Below are positions 52,618-64,000 of a stretch of 64,000 nt of DNA, piece after piece. Position 1 is the stretch's first letter, and the number at the start of each line of letters is the position of its first letter. The stretch is from a bacterium (lineage in GTDB: Bacteria; Bacillota; Bacilli; Lactobacillales; Streptococcaceae). The stretch is taken from assembly GCA_905221375.1 (NCBI GenBank), contig CAJNCY010000002.1, forward strand, positions 62,001 through 126,000, read 5' to 3'. The notes under the pieces were generated by a model, which searched no databases, had not been told where the DNA came from, and saw only the letters and a program-made list of their open reading frames with translations. The position numbers and the translations under genes were made by a program.

Positions 52618-55410
52618 TTATTTCGCTTCAAATCCTTCTGCGACTGCGTCCGCGAAATTTTCTTCTACGATGCTTGCACAGTGGTCACAAATGACTGCCT
52701 GGTAGCTGCGTTCTGCTGTTGTTGGGTCGATACGACGGCAACGGTCACATACTTGGCCTGCAGCGCGTTCAACAGTGAAGGCTACATCTTCGAAGCTAAC
52801 AGCAGTTTCTGGAGCTGGTCCCTCTGCGATAGTCAATTCAGACACGATCAAAAGTTGTGCTACATTGCTGTTTACTGCTTCGAGTAGAGTTTTCACCACT
52901 TCATTTGGATAAACTGTCAAGTGTGCTTCAAGTGATTTACCGATAACTTTTGCATTACGCGCTTCTTCCAAGGCTTTTTGAGCTTGTCCACGGAAGTCCA
53001 TGAAGGCAGCCCATGTATCCAAGATTTCTTCTTGGTTAGCAAAAGTTTCTGCTTCTGGCAATTCTGACAATTGAACGAAGTCTTCTGCTTCAAACTCAAG
53101 ATATGACCAGATTTCTTCCGCAGTGTGAGGAAGGATTGGAGTCAAGAGTTTGGTAATTTTGACAAGAATGTCATAGAAGACAGTCTGCATTTGACGGCGT
53201 TCCAATGATTTAGCACCTTCGATGTAAACAACATCTTTAGCAAAATCAAGGTAGAAGGCTGACAAATCAACGTTGATAAAGTTCACCAAGGCCTTGTAGA
53301 TTGTCAAGAATTCAAAGTTTGCATAAGCATCACGAATGGTCTTGACAAGCTGATTAAAGCGAATTGTCATGTACTTATCAACTGAACGAAGTTCATCGTA
53401 AGCGACTACATCTTGAGCTGGGTTAAAGTCAGATGTATTGGCAATCAAGAAACGAAGAGTGTTACGAATCTTACGGTAAGTTTCAGAGACTTGGCTCAAA
53501 ATATCCATAGAGATACGCACGTCATTGCTTGAGTCAACACTTGTTACCCAAAGACGCAAGATTTCTGCACCAAATTGTTTTTCAACATCGCTTGGAGCAA
53601 TGGTATTTCCAAGAGATTTAGACATCTTCTCACCTTTACCATCAAGGGCAAAACCTTGTGACAAGATTTGTTTGTAAGGTGCTACGCCATGGTTAGCAAC
53701 AGATGTGATAAGTGAAGAGTTGAACCAACCACGGTACTGGTCAGAACCTTCTAGGTAAAGGTCTGCTGGGTAAGTCAACTCAGGACGGTTTACTACCACT
53801 CCATTCCATGATGAACCTGAGTCAAACCAAACGTCCATGATATCTGTTTCTTTCTTGAACTCACCATTTGGTGAACCTGGATGAGTAAATCCTTCTGGCA
53901 AGAGGTCCTTAGCATCACGTTCCCACCAGATAATAGATCCGTGTTCCTCAAAGAGTTGAGCTACGTGTTCAATCGTTTCAGCAGTCATGATTGCTGTACC
54001 ATCTTCAGCATAGAAGATAGGAAGTGGAACACCCCAAGCACGTTGACGAGAGATAACCCAGTCACCACGGTCACGAATCATATTGTAAAGACGGACTTTA
54101 CCCCATTCTGAGTGGAATTTCACTTTTTCAATTTCGTCCAAGATTTCTTGGCGGAATTTAGAAACTGAAGCAAACCATTGTGGTACTGCACGCCAGATGA
54201 TTGGTTTCTTAGTACGCCAGTCAAATGGGTATGAGTGAGAGATTTCTTCTTGGGCAAGAAGTAGGTTACCAAGTTTCTCGATAACAGTTGGAACTACCTT
54301 TTCATAGAATTGACCTTCAAACTCAGGACCAGCATTCTTCATCATGATACCACGTTCGTCAACAGTCACTGCGACTTCAAGACCATTAGCAATACCAACA
54401 TTGTAGTCGTCCTCACCAAAACCAGGGGCTGTATGGACAATACCTGTACCAGAGTCAGTTGTAACGTGGTCACCAAGAATAACCAATTCATCTACAGCTG
54501 TATCCCATGGGTGTTCTGTTACGATATGATTCAATTCTTGACCACGGTAAGTTGCCAATACTTGAACATCAGCCCAACCAAATTTCTCAGACAAGCTAGT
54601 CAATAATTCTGCAGCAACCACAAACTTACGAGCTTCACCAGCAGGTTGAACCAAGACGTAATCAATATCCGCTCCAACAGTCAAACCACGAGAAGCTGTG
54701 ATAGTAAATGGAGTAGTTGTCCAAACGACGATATAAGTATCTGTATCTAGAACATCTTTGCCATCCTTTACCTTGTTGGCATAGTAAAGAGAAGTTGAAA
54801 CCAAGTCATGGTATTCAATCTCTGCTTCAGCAAGGGCAGACTCAGATGACCAAGACCAGTAAACTGGCTTGGCACCACGGTAGATGTAACCTTTATTAGC
54901 CATCTCACCAAATACACGGATTTGGGCTGCTTCATAGTCAGGAGTCAAAGTCACATATGGATTTTCCCAGTCACCAGAAACACCCAAACGTTTAAAGTCT
55001 TCACGTTGTTTATCTACTTGAGAAAGAGCGTATTCACGGCAAAGTTTCAAGTACTCAACCAAGTCCATTTCTTTACGTTTGACACCTTGTTTTGCCAAAA
55101 CTTGCTCGATTGGCAGACCATGAGTATCCCAACCTGGGATAAATGGTGCGTAAAAACCTGACATAGACTTAGAACGAACAATGATATCTTTTGAAATCTT
55201 GTTCATAGCGTGTCCAACGTGGATATTTCCGTTCGCGTATGGAGGGCCATCATGCAAGGTGAAATGAGGTTTTCCTTGGTTCAATTCTTGACGACGTTGG
55301 TAAAGTTTTGCATCTTCCCATTCCTTTTGCCAAACTGGCTCTTTGGTAGGAAGGCCTGCACGCATTGGGAAAGCTGTTTTCCCAAGATTAAGGGTATCTT
55401 TGAGTTTCAT
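52618..55410 (-). CDS. ileS: Isoleucyl-tRNA synthetase
   Basis: A 930-residue class Ia synthetase. [16 protein letters not shown] near residues 53-68 contains the HIGH-type motif, an editing (CP1) domain follows with [16 protein letters not shown], the KMSKS motif is in [11 protein letters not shown], and the C-terminal zinc finger reads CDRCRRI and CDHCASI. It charges tRNA-Ile and edits valine. Type IleS1, as usual in streptococci. AAGGAG precedes the ATG. Confidence 0.98.
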   Translation of the reverse strand: MKLKDTLNLGKTAFPMRAGLPTKEPVWQKEWEDAKLYQRRQELNQGKPHFTLHDGPPYANGNIHVGHAMNKISKDIIVRSKSMSGFYAPFIPGWDTHGLPIEQVLAKQGVKRKEMDLVEYLKLCREYALSQVDKQREDFKRLGVSGDWENPYVTLTPDYEAAQIRVFGEMANKGYIYRGAKPVYWSWSSESALAEAEIEYHDLVSTSLYYANKVKDGKDVLDTDTYIVVWTTTPFTITASRGLTVGADIDYVLVQPAGEARKFVVAAELLTSLSEKFGWADVQVLATYRGQELNHIVTEHPWDTAVDELVILGDHVTTDSGTGIVHTAPGFGEDDYNVGIANGLEVAVTVDERGIMMKNAGPEFEGQFYEKVVPTVIEKLGNLLLAQEEISHSYPFDWRTKKPIIWRAVPQWFASVSKFRQEILDEIEKVKFHSEWGKVRLYNMIRDRGDWVISRQRAWGVPLPIFYAEDGTAIMTAETIEHVAQLFEEHGSIIWWERDAKDLLPEGFTHPGSPNGEFKKETDIMDVWFDSGSSWNGVVVNRPELTYPADLYLEGSDQYRGWFNSSLITSVANHGVAPYKQILSQGFALDGKGEKMSKSLGNTIAPSDVEKQFGAEILRLWVTSVDSSNDVRISMDILSQVSETYRKIRNTLRFLIANTSDFNPAQDVVAYDELRSVDKYMTIRFNQLVKTIRDAYANFEFLTIYKALVNFINVDLSAFYLDFAKDVVYIEGAKSLERRQMQTVFYDILVKITKLLTPILPHTAEEIWSYLEFEAEDFVQLSELPEAETFANQEEILDTWAAFMDFRGQAQKALEEARNAKVIGKSLEAHLTVYPNEVVKTLLEAVNSNVAQLLIVSELTIAEGPAPETAVSFEDVAFTVERAAGQVCDRCRRIDPTTAERSYQAVICDHCASIVEENFADAVAEGFEAK

Positions 55411-55440
55411 GGTATCTCCTTTATAAATAATAACAAATTA

Positions 55441-55640
55441 AAAACCACGACTGCCAAAAAGGACGAAAATCGTGGTACCACCTTTATTCGGAAAAAGATT
55501 TAGTCTTTCTCCCTCTTATCCCGTAACGTGGGGAACGTCAAATCTTACTAGCTTCAGACTTGAGTTTTTGAGAGGATAATCTTATCATTAGGGAATGCAG
55601 GACTCACACCATCTCCTGCTCGCTGGAAATATAAGGATAA
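55441..55640 (-). ncRNA. T-box leader of ileS
   Basis: On the minus strand the T-box AAAGGTGGTACCACG (55486-55472) is followed by a terminator hairpin CCACGA / TCGTGG and T5 (about 55476-55440). The upstream half contains a probable isoleucine specifier (ATC near 55580). The leader runs back towards the divIVA stop. Confidence 0.88.
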
Positions 55641-55662
55641 GATATTGTTCTCAGATTATTTC

Positions 55663-56556
55663 TTATAAAATTGTAACGGATTCTTGCGGTGCATCAAATC
55701 CTGGTGCTGAATCAAACGTTTCTGTAGCTGGTGTTGGAGCCGAAGGATGTACTGGAGCTACTTCTGGTTCTTCATACATTGGACCAACTGGATGAGCTGT
55801 CTCTTCTTCAATTTGAGGACTCGATACAGGAGTTGGGTTTTCCACTTCCTGTTTAGCTTGAGCTTCAAATTCAGCCAATTCTTTATTGGCTGCCTCAATA
55901 CGAGCCTGTAACTCTGTCATTTCTTCTTGAGAAAATTGACGTGTCATATCAATTGGTTCTTCCTCAATTGGAGCTGGAATCGGTTCTCCAAGTACTTCGC
56001 TAACAACTTCTTTAAAGGCTTCATCACTTGTCTGAAGATAAGTAGCTGTTGGACGAAGAATATCTTCCCAATCTGAAGATTCAACAATAGCCAACTGACT
56101 CTCAATTGTAGATTTGAGACGTTGGTGGAAGACACGACTCTTGTTCTTCAATTCTTCGGTTTCAACAGCAACTTTCTTAGCATTATCAGCTGCCTGACGA
56201 AGAATTTCATTTGCCTTGTATTTTGCTTCTTCCAATAATCGATGTGCATCCTGTTCAGCTTGATGAATAATATTATTTGAACGATCGTGTGCTGTTTGTT
56301 TCACTCTCTCAGCTGTATCTTGGGCAATCAATACAGACTGGCTCAACGAATCTTTCATCTCATCAAAGTAAGACAAACGCTCTTCCAAATTTTTAATATG
56401 TAAATCCTTATCATGATTAGAACGAACCAAATCTTCATAATCACGAACCACAATATCTAAAAATTCATCTACTTCTTCTGGATCAAAACCTCTAAAACGT
56501 GTGCTAAAGGTTTTATCTTTGATTTCTAACGATGTAATTGGCATATTTTTCCTCAC
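55663..56556 (-). CDS. divIVA: Cell division protein DivIVA
   Basis: A 297-residue coiled-coil protein. The lipid-binding N-terminal domain (ITSLEIKDKTFSTRFRGFDPEEVDEFLD) is followed by long coiled coils to about residue 180 and an acidic, Pro-rich tail (about 200-297), typical of streptococcal DivIVA. It localises to the septum and poles and helps coordinate wall growth; the pneumococcal protein is phosphorylated by StkP. It overlaps ylmH by four bases. Confidence 0.95.
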   Translation of the reverse strand: MRKNMPITSLEIKDKTFSTRFRGFDPEEVDEFLDIVVRDYEDLVRSNHDKDLHIKNLEERLSYFDEMKDSLSQSVLIAQDTAERVKQTAHDRSNNIIHQAEQDAHRLLEEAKYKANEILRQAADNAKKVAVETEELKNKSRVFHQRLKSTIESQLAIVESSDWEDILRPTATYLQTSDEAFKEVVSEVLGEPIPAPIEEEPIDMTRQFSQEEMTELQARIEAANKELAEFEAQAKQEVENPTPVSSPQIEEETAHPVGPMYEEPEVAPVHPSAPTPATETFDSAPGFDAPQESVTIL

Positions 56557-57338
56557 TTACTTAATAATAACTGAACGGTTATTTTTTTCTTCTCTTTTTT
56601 TGTTTGTCCCTTATCTTGAAGCAACCTCAAACGCCCAAATTTTCTCACACTAATCAAGTCTCCAACTTGAACAGTATAATCTGATTTGTCTACCACATGA
56701 TAATTTACTTGGACAAGTTTCTTATCAATCAACTGGTTTGCTTGATTTCTAGATAGTTTTAAAACATTTGATAAAAGAACATCTAATCTAAAACTAGACA
56801 CGCATAAATCCAGCTCTCTATACTGTTCTAGCTTACCTATTTTCTCGGTGAAAGGACGTTCCTCCAGCGAAACGGGTATACGGCCAATTTTCTTTAATCC
56901 ATCTTGAAAGAGAAGAAGAAATTGCTGATTAATCATAATCTGCGCTCGTTCTTCATCTACTAGGATATCTCCAAAAAGTTTCCGTTCAATCCCTAATTGA
57001 TTGATGACTGTCCCTAAAATCTTAGCATGCGTTAAGTATTCAAATTTATTGGAATACACTATTTCCTGGAGAGATATTTCAAAATCTGAAAACTCTGGCT
57101 GGAAATAATCTGGGTATAATAAAACTCGAACATACTCACTCGAGACGAATTCCCCACTACTGCTACAAGCAAGACCATAGGTTTTGGCCAAAATCTTTAA
57201 TAGCTTCTCCTGATGAGGATTGATAAAAGGAGTTAAAAAAGGAGCATAGCTATCTTCTACCTTCTTTATCCATTCCATTCCCTTGTCAAGAAATGGACGA
57301 TCTTCTATGGAGAAATGCTGGTAAATCCCTTTATTCAT
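56553..57338 (-). CDS. ylmH: YlmH, S4-domain RNA-binding protein
   Basis: A 261-residue protein with a C-terminal S4 RNA-binding domain (RLDVLLSNVLKLSRNQANQLIDKKLVQVN). YlmH family members bind the ribosome and are linked to rescue of stalled peptidyl-tRNA and to the division cluster. ATG 57338 overlaps the ylmG stop (ATGA), which supports it over the longer open frame. Confidence 0.92.
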   Translation of the reverse strand: MNKGIYQHFSIEDRPFLDKGMEWIKKVEDSYAPFLTPFINPHQEKLLKILAKTYGLACSSSGEFVSSEYVRVLLYPDYFQPEFSDFEISLQEIVYSNKFEYLTHAKILGTVINQLGIERKLFGDILVDEERAQIMINQQFLLLFQDGLKKIGRIPVSLEERPFTEKIGKLEQYRELDLCVSSFRLDVLLSNVLKLSRNQANQLIDKKLVQVNYHVVDKSDYTVQVGDLISVRKFGRLRLLQDKGQTKKEKKKITVQLLLSK

Positions 57339-57598
57339 CCTATCATCGCCAGAAAACGGACTAGGTTTTCTCCTAAAAATCGAATCAAAACAATCGCAAC
57401 CCAAACAGATAAATCAAGACCTGCTATCTGTAAAGGCAGGCGTTGCAAAGGAGCAAGCACTGGTTTTACCAATGCTACAATCCAACGACCAAAACTTGAT
57501 TCGTAGGCGCCTGGAAACCAAGACATGACAGCAAAGGCCACCAAAATCAGGGAGTAAATATCCACTGCATTATAAATCATACGAATTAAAAAAATCAT
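57335..57598 (-). CDS. ylmG: YggT-family membrane protein YlmG
   Basis: An 87-residue protein with two membrane helices and the YggT motif region (SWFPGAYESSFGRWIVALVKPVLAPLQRL). Involved in division or nucleoid organisation in plants and bacteria, though poorly defined. Directly between sepF and ylmH with an overlap on both sides. Confidence 0.93.
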   Translation of the reverse strand: MIFLIRMIYNAVDIYSLILVAFAVMSWFPGAYESSFGRWIVALVKPVLAPLQRLPLQIAGLDLSVWVAIVLIRFLGENLVRFLAMIG

Positions 57599-58137
57599 TA
57601 TCGTACTCTATTTCGTCTCATATCAAAATCAAACTCACCCTGTTGATCTTCATCTGGTAAACGAATATCTTCAACATTTACAATAACATTCACTGGTGTC
57701 AACAGGTACATGGTAGAAGCTACCTTTTTCAAATTTCCAGCTAGAACATGGCAAGCTCCATCCAGATAATCTAAACAACGACGAGCTTGCACTTCAGTCA
57801 TATATTGAAAATCAATCAAAATACTTTCGTTTCCTGCTAATAAATCAACAATTTCTATCGCATCTTCATATTTTCTAGGATAACGAACATCAATTGTTAC
57901 TTTTTCAGTAGAATGCTGATTTTGCTTTGCTAACTCTTGTTGACGTGCATGCAGTCTAGTAATATTATTTTCTTTTGTACTATTTGTGCTTGGTGATTGA
58001 TTCGTTGAGAGAGCCTTTTCCTGTGTAGAATTTACTGGAGTTAAAATAGGCTCATCTCGTTTTTCATTAGGGAGACTTAGATCCTCATCCTCCGTAAAAT
58101 AATCTATAAATCTATCGAATCTATCTTTTAAAGACAT
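57598..58137 (-). CDS. sepF: Cell division protein SepF
   Basis: A 179-residue protein. An N-terminal amphipathic helix ([14 protein letters not shown]) for membrane binding, a variable linker rich in Asn/Ser/Glu, and the C-terminal DUF552 core ([30 protein letters not shown]). It bundles FtsZ and links it to the membrane alongside FtsA. Confidence 0.96.
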   Translation of the reverse strand: MSLKDRFDRFIDYFTEDEDLSLPNEKRDEPILTPVNSTQEKALSTNQSPSTNSTKENNITRLHARQQELAKQNQHSTEKVTIDVRYPRKYEDAIEIVDLLAGNESILIDFQYMTEVQARRCLDYLDGACHVLAGNLKKVASTMYLLTPVNVIVNVEDIRLPDEDQQGEFDFDMRRNRVR

Positions 58138-58146
58138 GGTTCTCTC

Positions 58147-58818
58147 CTACTTAAAAAATGCTGTACCTATACGAACAAAGGTGGAACCGAATTGAATCGC
58201 TTCTTTATAATCACGACTCATTCCCATACTTAACTCGGTCATAGGCATATTGGGAATTTGTTTTTCTTGAATTTCTCTTTGTAAATCTTGGGTCGCCTTG
58301 AAAATTTCTTTCAACTGCTCACTGCTAGCCTCAAAAGGTGCCATCGTCATTAAACCAACATATTCAATCTTATCTAGTTTGGCTAACTCTGGCAAGATTT
58401 CCAGCAGTTCTTCTCTCGAAAAGCCGTGTTTACTTTCTTCTTTAGAAATATTTACTTGAAGGAAACACTTGATGACTCGGTCACTTCTTTTTTGGATTTC
58501 CTCTGCTAGCTTTACTGAATCCAATGCATGGAAATAATCAACGTATTGAATGACATCTTTCACCTTACGTCTTTGCAAGGTACCAATCAAATGCCAAGTC
58601 ACATCTCGATCTTTTAAAGCTTGATATTTCTCTAGAAACTTATCTACACGATTTTCACCGATATGATGAACCCCTAGCGGAAGCAAGGCTTCCGCTGTCG
58701 GTACATCTACATACTTGGTAACTGCAATGACAGAGACTGAGCCACTCTCGCGATGAGCACTCAGACTTGCTTCTGAGACTTCTCGAAAAACACGTTCTGT
58801 ATTTTCTTTTACATTCAT
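58147..58818 (-). CDS. ylmE: YggS/PROSC-family PLP homeostasis protein YlmE
   Basis: A 223-residue PLP-binding barrel protein. The Schiff-base Lys is in VIAVTKYVDV near residue 34, and GENRVDKF, YFHALDSV, GLMTMAP and SMGMSRDY follow in the family order. It has no catalytic activity but buffers pyridoxal phosphate. Its position between ftsZ and sepF is conserved. Confidence 0.94.
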   Translation of the reverse strand: MNVKENTERVFREVSEASLSAHRESGSVSVIAVTKYVDVPTAEALLPLGVHHIGENRVDKFLEKYQALKDRDVTWHLIGTLQRRKVKDVIQYVDYFHALDSVKLAEEIQKRSDRVIKCFLQVNISKEESKHGFSREELLEILPELAKLDKIEYVGLMTMAPFEASSEQLKEIFKATQDLQREIQEKQIPNMPMTELSMGMSRDYKEAIQFGSTFVRIGTAFFK

Positions 58819-58822
58819 TTAC

Positions 58823-60085
<1,263 letters not shown>

Positions 60086-60098
60086 TTATTTTTCCTCT

Positions 60099-61472
60099 TT
60101 ATTCGTCAAACATGCTTCCGATCAAGCCACGGAAACGATCTGCTAATTTCGGTTTATTTTGTGAAACTTGTTGGAAATCCGCCATTGGTTCTGTAGGCGC
60201 CACAGGCTCTACTTCTGGAGCAGGGGCTGGTTGAACAGGCGTTGATTGTACAAACTGAGCTGTTTTCTGAATCATTCCCCCAAAACCAAGCGGTTGTTGG
60301 AATAGCCCTTCATCCCCCTTGACTGCTCGTTGAGCCAAGAGATGTACTTCTGTCAATTGTCCCGCAAATTCTGACAAGCTAATCACATGAGCAAAGGCTG
60401 GATTACGAATCCCAACTTGATTAGGAACATAAAGCTTGACACGAACACCAAAAACTTCTTGAGCAAGTTCCACAATACCCGGTAAAATAGCGGTTCCACC
60501 AATTAAAACAATGCCACCAGGAAGATCCAATAAATGTCTTCTGTCTAAGTCTTGTTTGATTTGTTCAAAAATATGCTTAATTCGTGCAGAAATAATCTCT
60601 GACAAGTAATTTTCTGTTACTTCAACAGGTTCTACTTCCCCAATAACCTCTACTTGGAAGGTTTCTTTACTTGCAAGAGGAGGATAAGCCTCTCCATAGT
60701 TTAATTTCAAACCTTCAGCCAACTTCTGAGAAGTTTTCAAGACTTTAGAGATATCCTTAGTTACATAATCTCCGCCTTCTTGGAGAATATTGGTAAACTG
60801 GAGTTCTTGGTTACGGATTGTAGCGACAGTCGTTTGACCTGCCCCCATATCAATCACTGTAGCACCAAATTCACGTTCACCTTCGTTCAAAACTGATTGA
60901 ACCATTGCTAGTGGTGAAATGATAATATTTTCAACCTGAACACCTGCACGCTCAACCGTCTTACGCAAATTGTGCAAGATAGTACGAGGGCCTGTATAAA
61001 GCAAACCACGCATTTCAAGGCGAACCCCCATCATGCCACGTGGGTCACGAATTCCTTGGAAACCATCCACAATAAATTCTTCAGGAATAAAGGTAATGAC
61101 TTCACGGTCAGGTGTCATACTTTTTGTCAAAGCTGATTTGACAACATTTTCAACATCTTGATCCGTAATTTCCTTGGTATCAGATGTTACTGGAATCATC
61201 CCTTGAGTTGGTTCTACCTGCAAAAGATTACCAGGCAAGCCGACATTCACTGATTTAATCGAAATGCCTGCCTTTTCTTCCGCTTGGGAAATAGCTGATT
61301 TGATAGCAGTTGCTGCTGCATCAATATCAACTATAATTCCATCCTTTACACCTTTACTTTTGGCATTACTCACGCCAATTACATTTAATTCACCATTTCT
61401 CTGCTCGGCTACAAGCACCTTGACAGAGCTTGTTCCAATATCTAGACCTGTAAAAAAGCCTTCTCTAGCCAT
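60099..61472 (-). CDS. ftsA: Cell division protein FtsA
   Basis: A 457-residue actin-like protein. GLDIGTSSVKV near residues 9-19 and VIDMGAGQTTVA are the phosphate loops; GGIVLIGGTAILPG is the adenosine motif. A Pro/Glu-rich linker precedes the C-terminal amphipathic helix (KLADRFRGLIGSMF) that anchors the Z-ring. It is upstream of ftsZ by 16 bases. Confidence 0.97.
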   Translation of the reverse strand: MAREGFFTGLDIGTSSVKVLVAEQRNGELNVIGVSNAKSKGVKDGIIVDIDAAATAIKSAISQAEEKAGISIKSVNVGLPGNLLQVEPTQGMIPVTSDTKEITDQDVENVVKSALTKSMTPDREVITFIPEEFIVDGFQGIRDPRGMMGVRLEMRGLLYTGPRTILHNLRKTVERAGVQVENIIISPLAMVQSVLNEGEREFGATVIDMGAGQTTVATIRNQELQFTNILQEGGDYVTKDISKVLKTSQKLAEGLKLNYGEAYPPLASKETFQVEVIGEVEPVEVTENYLSEIISARIKHIFEQIKQDLDRRHLLDLPGGIVLIGGTAILPGIVELAQEVFGVRVKLYVPNQVGIRNPAFAHVISLSEFAGQLTEVHLLAQRAVKGDEGLFQQPLGFGGMIQKTAQFVQSTPVQPAPAPEVEPVAPTEPMADFQQVSQNKPKLADRFRGLIGSMFDE

Positions 61473-61690
61473 TACATCGCATCCTCTCTATCTTCCAAGT
61501 TTCTAACTTCGTAATATTCAATAGCTAAACGTGGGCATAGCTATTCACAGAATATTATAACACAAAAAATCTCATCGTGCTCAGTTTTTTCCTAAATTTA
61601 CTAGCCAATTTTTTTGTTTTTCTGTTCAGAAATTCATTCACTGTAAACTTTATCAACAATCTGTCTATTGCCAAAAAAGAAAGCTCATTT

Positions 61691-62395
61691 CTAAGCTTTC
61701 TTTGCAATCATTTTTTCTGCTTCTTGTTCTAAAAATAGTTCCAAGATTTTCTTGGTCAAAGTAATGGCTGCTGACAAGGCTACAGAAACAATCAAATAAT
61801 TAGCTACTAAGCCGTGATCTCCAACCAATGGCGGTTTTGTCAAGAATCCGTAATCACCACCTGTTACTAAATTGACCACAAAAATCAAGGCATTTAGTCC
61901 AAAGGTCATAAGAAAAATTCTCTTCACATCTAGCAATCGTGCATCATACTGTCTCAATAGATAAACCAGTGAGTTCCCCAAGAGAGCTAAGTGCCCAAAG
62001 ATAAAGGACAAAATGGCAATGTGGGGGAAAGGATAGGGATCTGGCACTGGATAAACAAAGGCAGCTAATGTCCCAAATGTTCCTAGTAATGCAAAATACT
62101 GCCTATATTTGGACTGCCCAGGAAGCAAAAGTACCACAAACATGGCCATACGGCAATGGTAAAATGGTAAGCTTTCTGACAGTGGCATATGATTGACCCA
62201 GTACCAACCATAGAGAAGGATTAACTGAACAGCCTGTAAAATCTGGAAAAATCGTTGATAAGCCTTCTTTTCACGATAACGATAGGCTGTATAAAAGGTC
62301 AAAGCCAAGAGTGTAAATATACTGACATACCAAAAAAGATCAAACTTGGGTGGCTCTGTTGCTTGGGTCGTAAAGAAAATATCCCATAAATTCAT
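61691..62395 (-). CDS. YwaF/TIGR02206 family membrane protein
   Basis: A 234-residue protein with seven predicted helices. The conserved region is LPFYHCRMAMFVVLLLPG near residues 75-92 and the VYPVPDPYPFPHIAILSFIFGH block. TIGR02206 proteins have no known function. It lies alone between the ftsA operon and a NUDIX gene and has a T-rich region after it. Confidence 0.82.
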   Translation of the reverse strand: MNLWDIFFTTQATEPPKFDLFWYVSIFTLLALTFYTAYRYREKKAYQRFFQILQAVQLILLYGWYWVNHMPLSESLPFYHCRMAMFVVLLLPGQSKYRQYFALLGTFGTLAAFVYPVPDPYPFPHIAILSFIFGHLALLGNSLVYLLRQYDARLLDVKRIFLMTFGLNALIFVVNLVTGGDYGFLTKPPLVGDHGLVANYLIVSVALSAAITLTKKILELFLEQEAEKMIAKKA

Positions 62396-62485
62396 CTAGT
62401 CTTCCTCATGATTCAAAATTTTCCTGCATATTATTATACCATGCTATTTGTCAAAAATGGATTTAGAAATACGATAATCATCTTT

Positions 62486-63097
62486 TTAGTCAAGATATTG
62501 TTCCCTCTGGCCTTTATAAACCTGCCAAAGAATCTCTATTTGCTCCTTGGTAATGCGTTTTTCAGATAAGTTCGGCAGTTGGTCAATGGCAAAAAATTGA
62601 AGGTCTGCAATTTCTTGATTTTCTTGGAATTGTCCATCGAGAAACTTACATTCAAAAACAAACTTCGCATATTGCTTGCTCTGTAGTTGGAAACGATTTG
62701 TATCAAAAACAGCTAGTAGTCTTTCTACTTTAGCTTCAAAACCGGTTTCTTCTTCAATTTCCTTGAGAATATTTTCTGTTGGAGAATAACCAACCTCACC
62801 AAAGCCACCTGGCAAAGCCCAATCATTCTCTCCTTGTCCCCTAACCAGACAAATCTTTTCGTCCTCAACAATCCAAGCACGGACGTCCATTAAAGGAGTC
62901 GCATAAGCAGAAGTTGGCTTCAAGACTTCTGCCACTTCGTCTGCATCAAGGTCTGATACCTGATTCAACATTTCAGATAACAGACTTCGCAAGTCTTCGT
63001 AGCGCTCACGGTCAAAAGGATCCTTTGTAAAGGTTAGTCCAGTATCTGTAAGGGCAATCATTCTTTGAAGATACTTAGCAAAATCACTTGTCTTCAT
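62486..63097 (-). CDS. NUDIX hydrolase
   Basis: A 203-residue protein. The Nudix box GGFGEVGYSPTENILKEIEEETGF (split here: GGFGEVGYSPTEN, then ILKEIEEETGF, near residues 97-120) binds divalent metal and hydrolyses nucleoside diphosphate-linked compounds. An N-terminal extension of about 60 helical residues is of the NUDIX_N type. It overlaps the end of murF by 14 bases, so it is co-transcribed with that gene. Confidence 0.88.
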   Translation of the reverse strand: MKTSDFAKYLQRMIALTDTGLTFTKDPFDRERYEDLRSLLSEMLNQVSDLDADEVAEVLKPTSAYATPLMDVRAWIVEDEKICLVRGQGENDWALPGGFGEVGYSPTENILKEIEEETGFEAKVERLLAVFDTNRFQLQSKQYAKFVFECKFLDGQFQENQEIADLQFFAIDQLPNLSEKRITKEQIEILWQVYKGQREQYLD

Positions 63098-64000
63098 TTT
63101 CTAAACTTTCTACCAACTTGGCTAGGTTCATAGAGTTAGAGCCTTTGAGCAAGATTTGGTCATTAGCTCCTAGACTTTCCTTGACCTGCTTAACTAGGTC
63201 TTCAAATTGGTCTTGGTCTTCTGTTTTCTTGAAGTAATAAACGTGACCGATTGGGAACATTTGACTGGCAAGTTGGGCCAATTCAGCAATATCTTCCCCA
63301 TAGAAAATCACGGTATCCAACACATCTGGCGAGAGACTCAAAATCATCTGGTTATGGAGTTGAACAGACTGGTCACCGAGCTCCTTCATGTCCGCCAAAA
63401 CCGTAATTTTCTTGCCACCTTCGTTGGCTGGAATGGCAGAGAAAGTCTCCAAAATCAACTTCATAGCAGTCGGATTGGCATTGTAAACATCTGATAAGAT
63501 ATCTGCTCCATTGGCTGCTTTCTTCCACTCGGTACGGTTACGCGTCAATTCAAGATTTTGGAAGGCCTGACGAATTTGCTCTTCTGAAACTCCTTCTTGT
63601 AGGGCAACATAAGACGCAATCATAGCATTGGTGGCATTGTACTTACCAGTCACTGGCAAATCGAGGGCTTGTTCCAAGAAATTAGCCTTAAAGGTCAGAC
63701 TATCCTTGCGCTCAATCAAGTCTGTAATTTCCAACTCTGCTCCTTGCCCAAATCGAACCACCTTTTTATCCGTTGGCAAGTAGTCTTCTACAATGGAGTC
63801 GGCTGGTGCCAAAAGCAAAGAACCCGATGCCATACCATCTGCAATTTGCATTTTCCCTTTAGCGATCTCCGAACGGTCTTTGAAAAAGGCCAAATGAGCC
63901 TCTCCAACCAAGGTCACGATGGCTGTTTTTGGACGAGCCAATTCAGACAAGAGATGAATATCGCCCAAGTGATCCTGTCCCATCTCCAAGACCAACTTTT
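63084..64000 (-). CDS. murF: UDP-N-acetylmuramoyl-tripeptide--D-alanyl-D-alanine ligase, C-terminal part
   Basis: Partial: the 5' end lies beyond base 64000; about 305 codons are visible. Mur ligase features seen are VLEMGQDHLGDIHLLSELARPKTAIVT-type central domain text (Mg2+-binding Glu and His), GKYNATNAMIASY, and in the C-terminal domain SDVYNANPTAMKLIL and KGSNSMNLAKLVE. It adds D-Ala-D-Ala to the UDP-MurNAc-tripeptide. The NUDIX gene follows with overlap. Confidence 0.93.
   Translation of the reverse strand, partial: KLVLEMGQDHLGDIHLLSELARPKTAIVTLVGEAHLAFFKDRSEIAKGKMQIADGMASGSLLLAPADSIVEDYLPTDKKVVRFGQGAELEITDLIERKDSLTFKANFLEQALDLPVTGKYNATNAMIASYVALQEGVSEEQIRQAFQNLELTRNRTEWKKAANGADILSDVYNANPTAMKLILETFSAIPANEGGKKITVLADMKELGDQSVQLHNQMILSLSPDVLDTVIFYGEDIAELAQLASQMFPIGHVYYFKKTEDQDQFEDLVKQVKESLGANDQILLKGSNSMNLAKLVESLENEDK

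Overview
The window looks like chromosome of a Mitis-group Streptococcus (S. mitis / S. pneumoniae / close relatives). The evidence is the gene order psaR ... dtd-relA ... pepO-psaBCA-psaD(tpx) ... gpmA ... ileS-divIVA-ylmH-ylmG-sepF-ylmE-ftsZ-ftsA ... murF, the low GC, five BOX-type intergenic repeats, a streptococcal PsaA lipoprotein and a streptococcal-type LPXTG protein. Species is not settled by the sequence alone; an LPXTG protein plus recombinase between the metallo-hydrolase gene and pepO, and a siderophore-type ABC locus, are accessory features.

Layout. 0-8.4 kb: end of a membrane protein, a small ferredoxin with a probably leaderless mRNA, a GtrB-like glycosyltransferase, galE, an FAD amino-acid-oxidase-like enzyme, a Nif3-family protein, TrmK, a CtpE-like P-type ATPase and a PlsC-like acyltransferase. 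8.5-12.1 kb: an esterase, lipoprotein, ATPase and permease operon that looks like catecholate or other siderophore uptake with cytosolic iron release. 12.1-14.4 kb: cadD with a possible Cys-rich leader peptide and a perfect operator-like palindrome, rpsO, and repeated intergenic units. 14.4-16.7 kb: T-box-controlled thrS. 16.9-21.1 kb: a rearranged stretch with a DUF389 gene, a small ion channel, a truncated duplicate of DUF389, an ABC exporter and, directly upstream of it, decayed remains of an XRE regulator and of a radical-SAM/SPASM peptide maturase. 21.2-34.2 kb: a two-component system, a TetR-controlled membrane-anchored reductase-like protein, several housekeeping or hypothetical genes, psaR, dtd and relA. 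34.2-38.4 kb: accessory block with a metallo-beta-lactamase-fold hydrolase, an LPXTG protein, and a serine recombinase next to two 28-bp palindromic sites. 38.4-43.8 kb: pepO and the manganese uptake operon psaBCA plus tpx. 43.9-52.2 kb: an ABC/FtsX-type transporter, a GH95 fucosidase, gpmA and two small genes. 52.6-64 kb: T-box-controlled ileS and the division cluster, ending inside murF.

How it works together. PsaR (28.5 kb) is expected to act on the palindrome overlapping the psaBCA promoter (40.5 kb), so regulator and target operon are both in the window. The division genes run as one compact minus-strand block with overlapping or nearly touching genes. Two aminoacyl-tRNA synthetase genes each carry their own T-box attenuator. 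The points I consider least ordinary are the decayed RiPP-like locus at 20.4-20.8 kb, the recombinase with inverted 28-bp sites at 37.5-38.3 kb, and the short ORF/operator in front of cadD.
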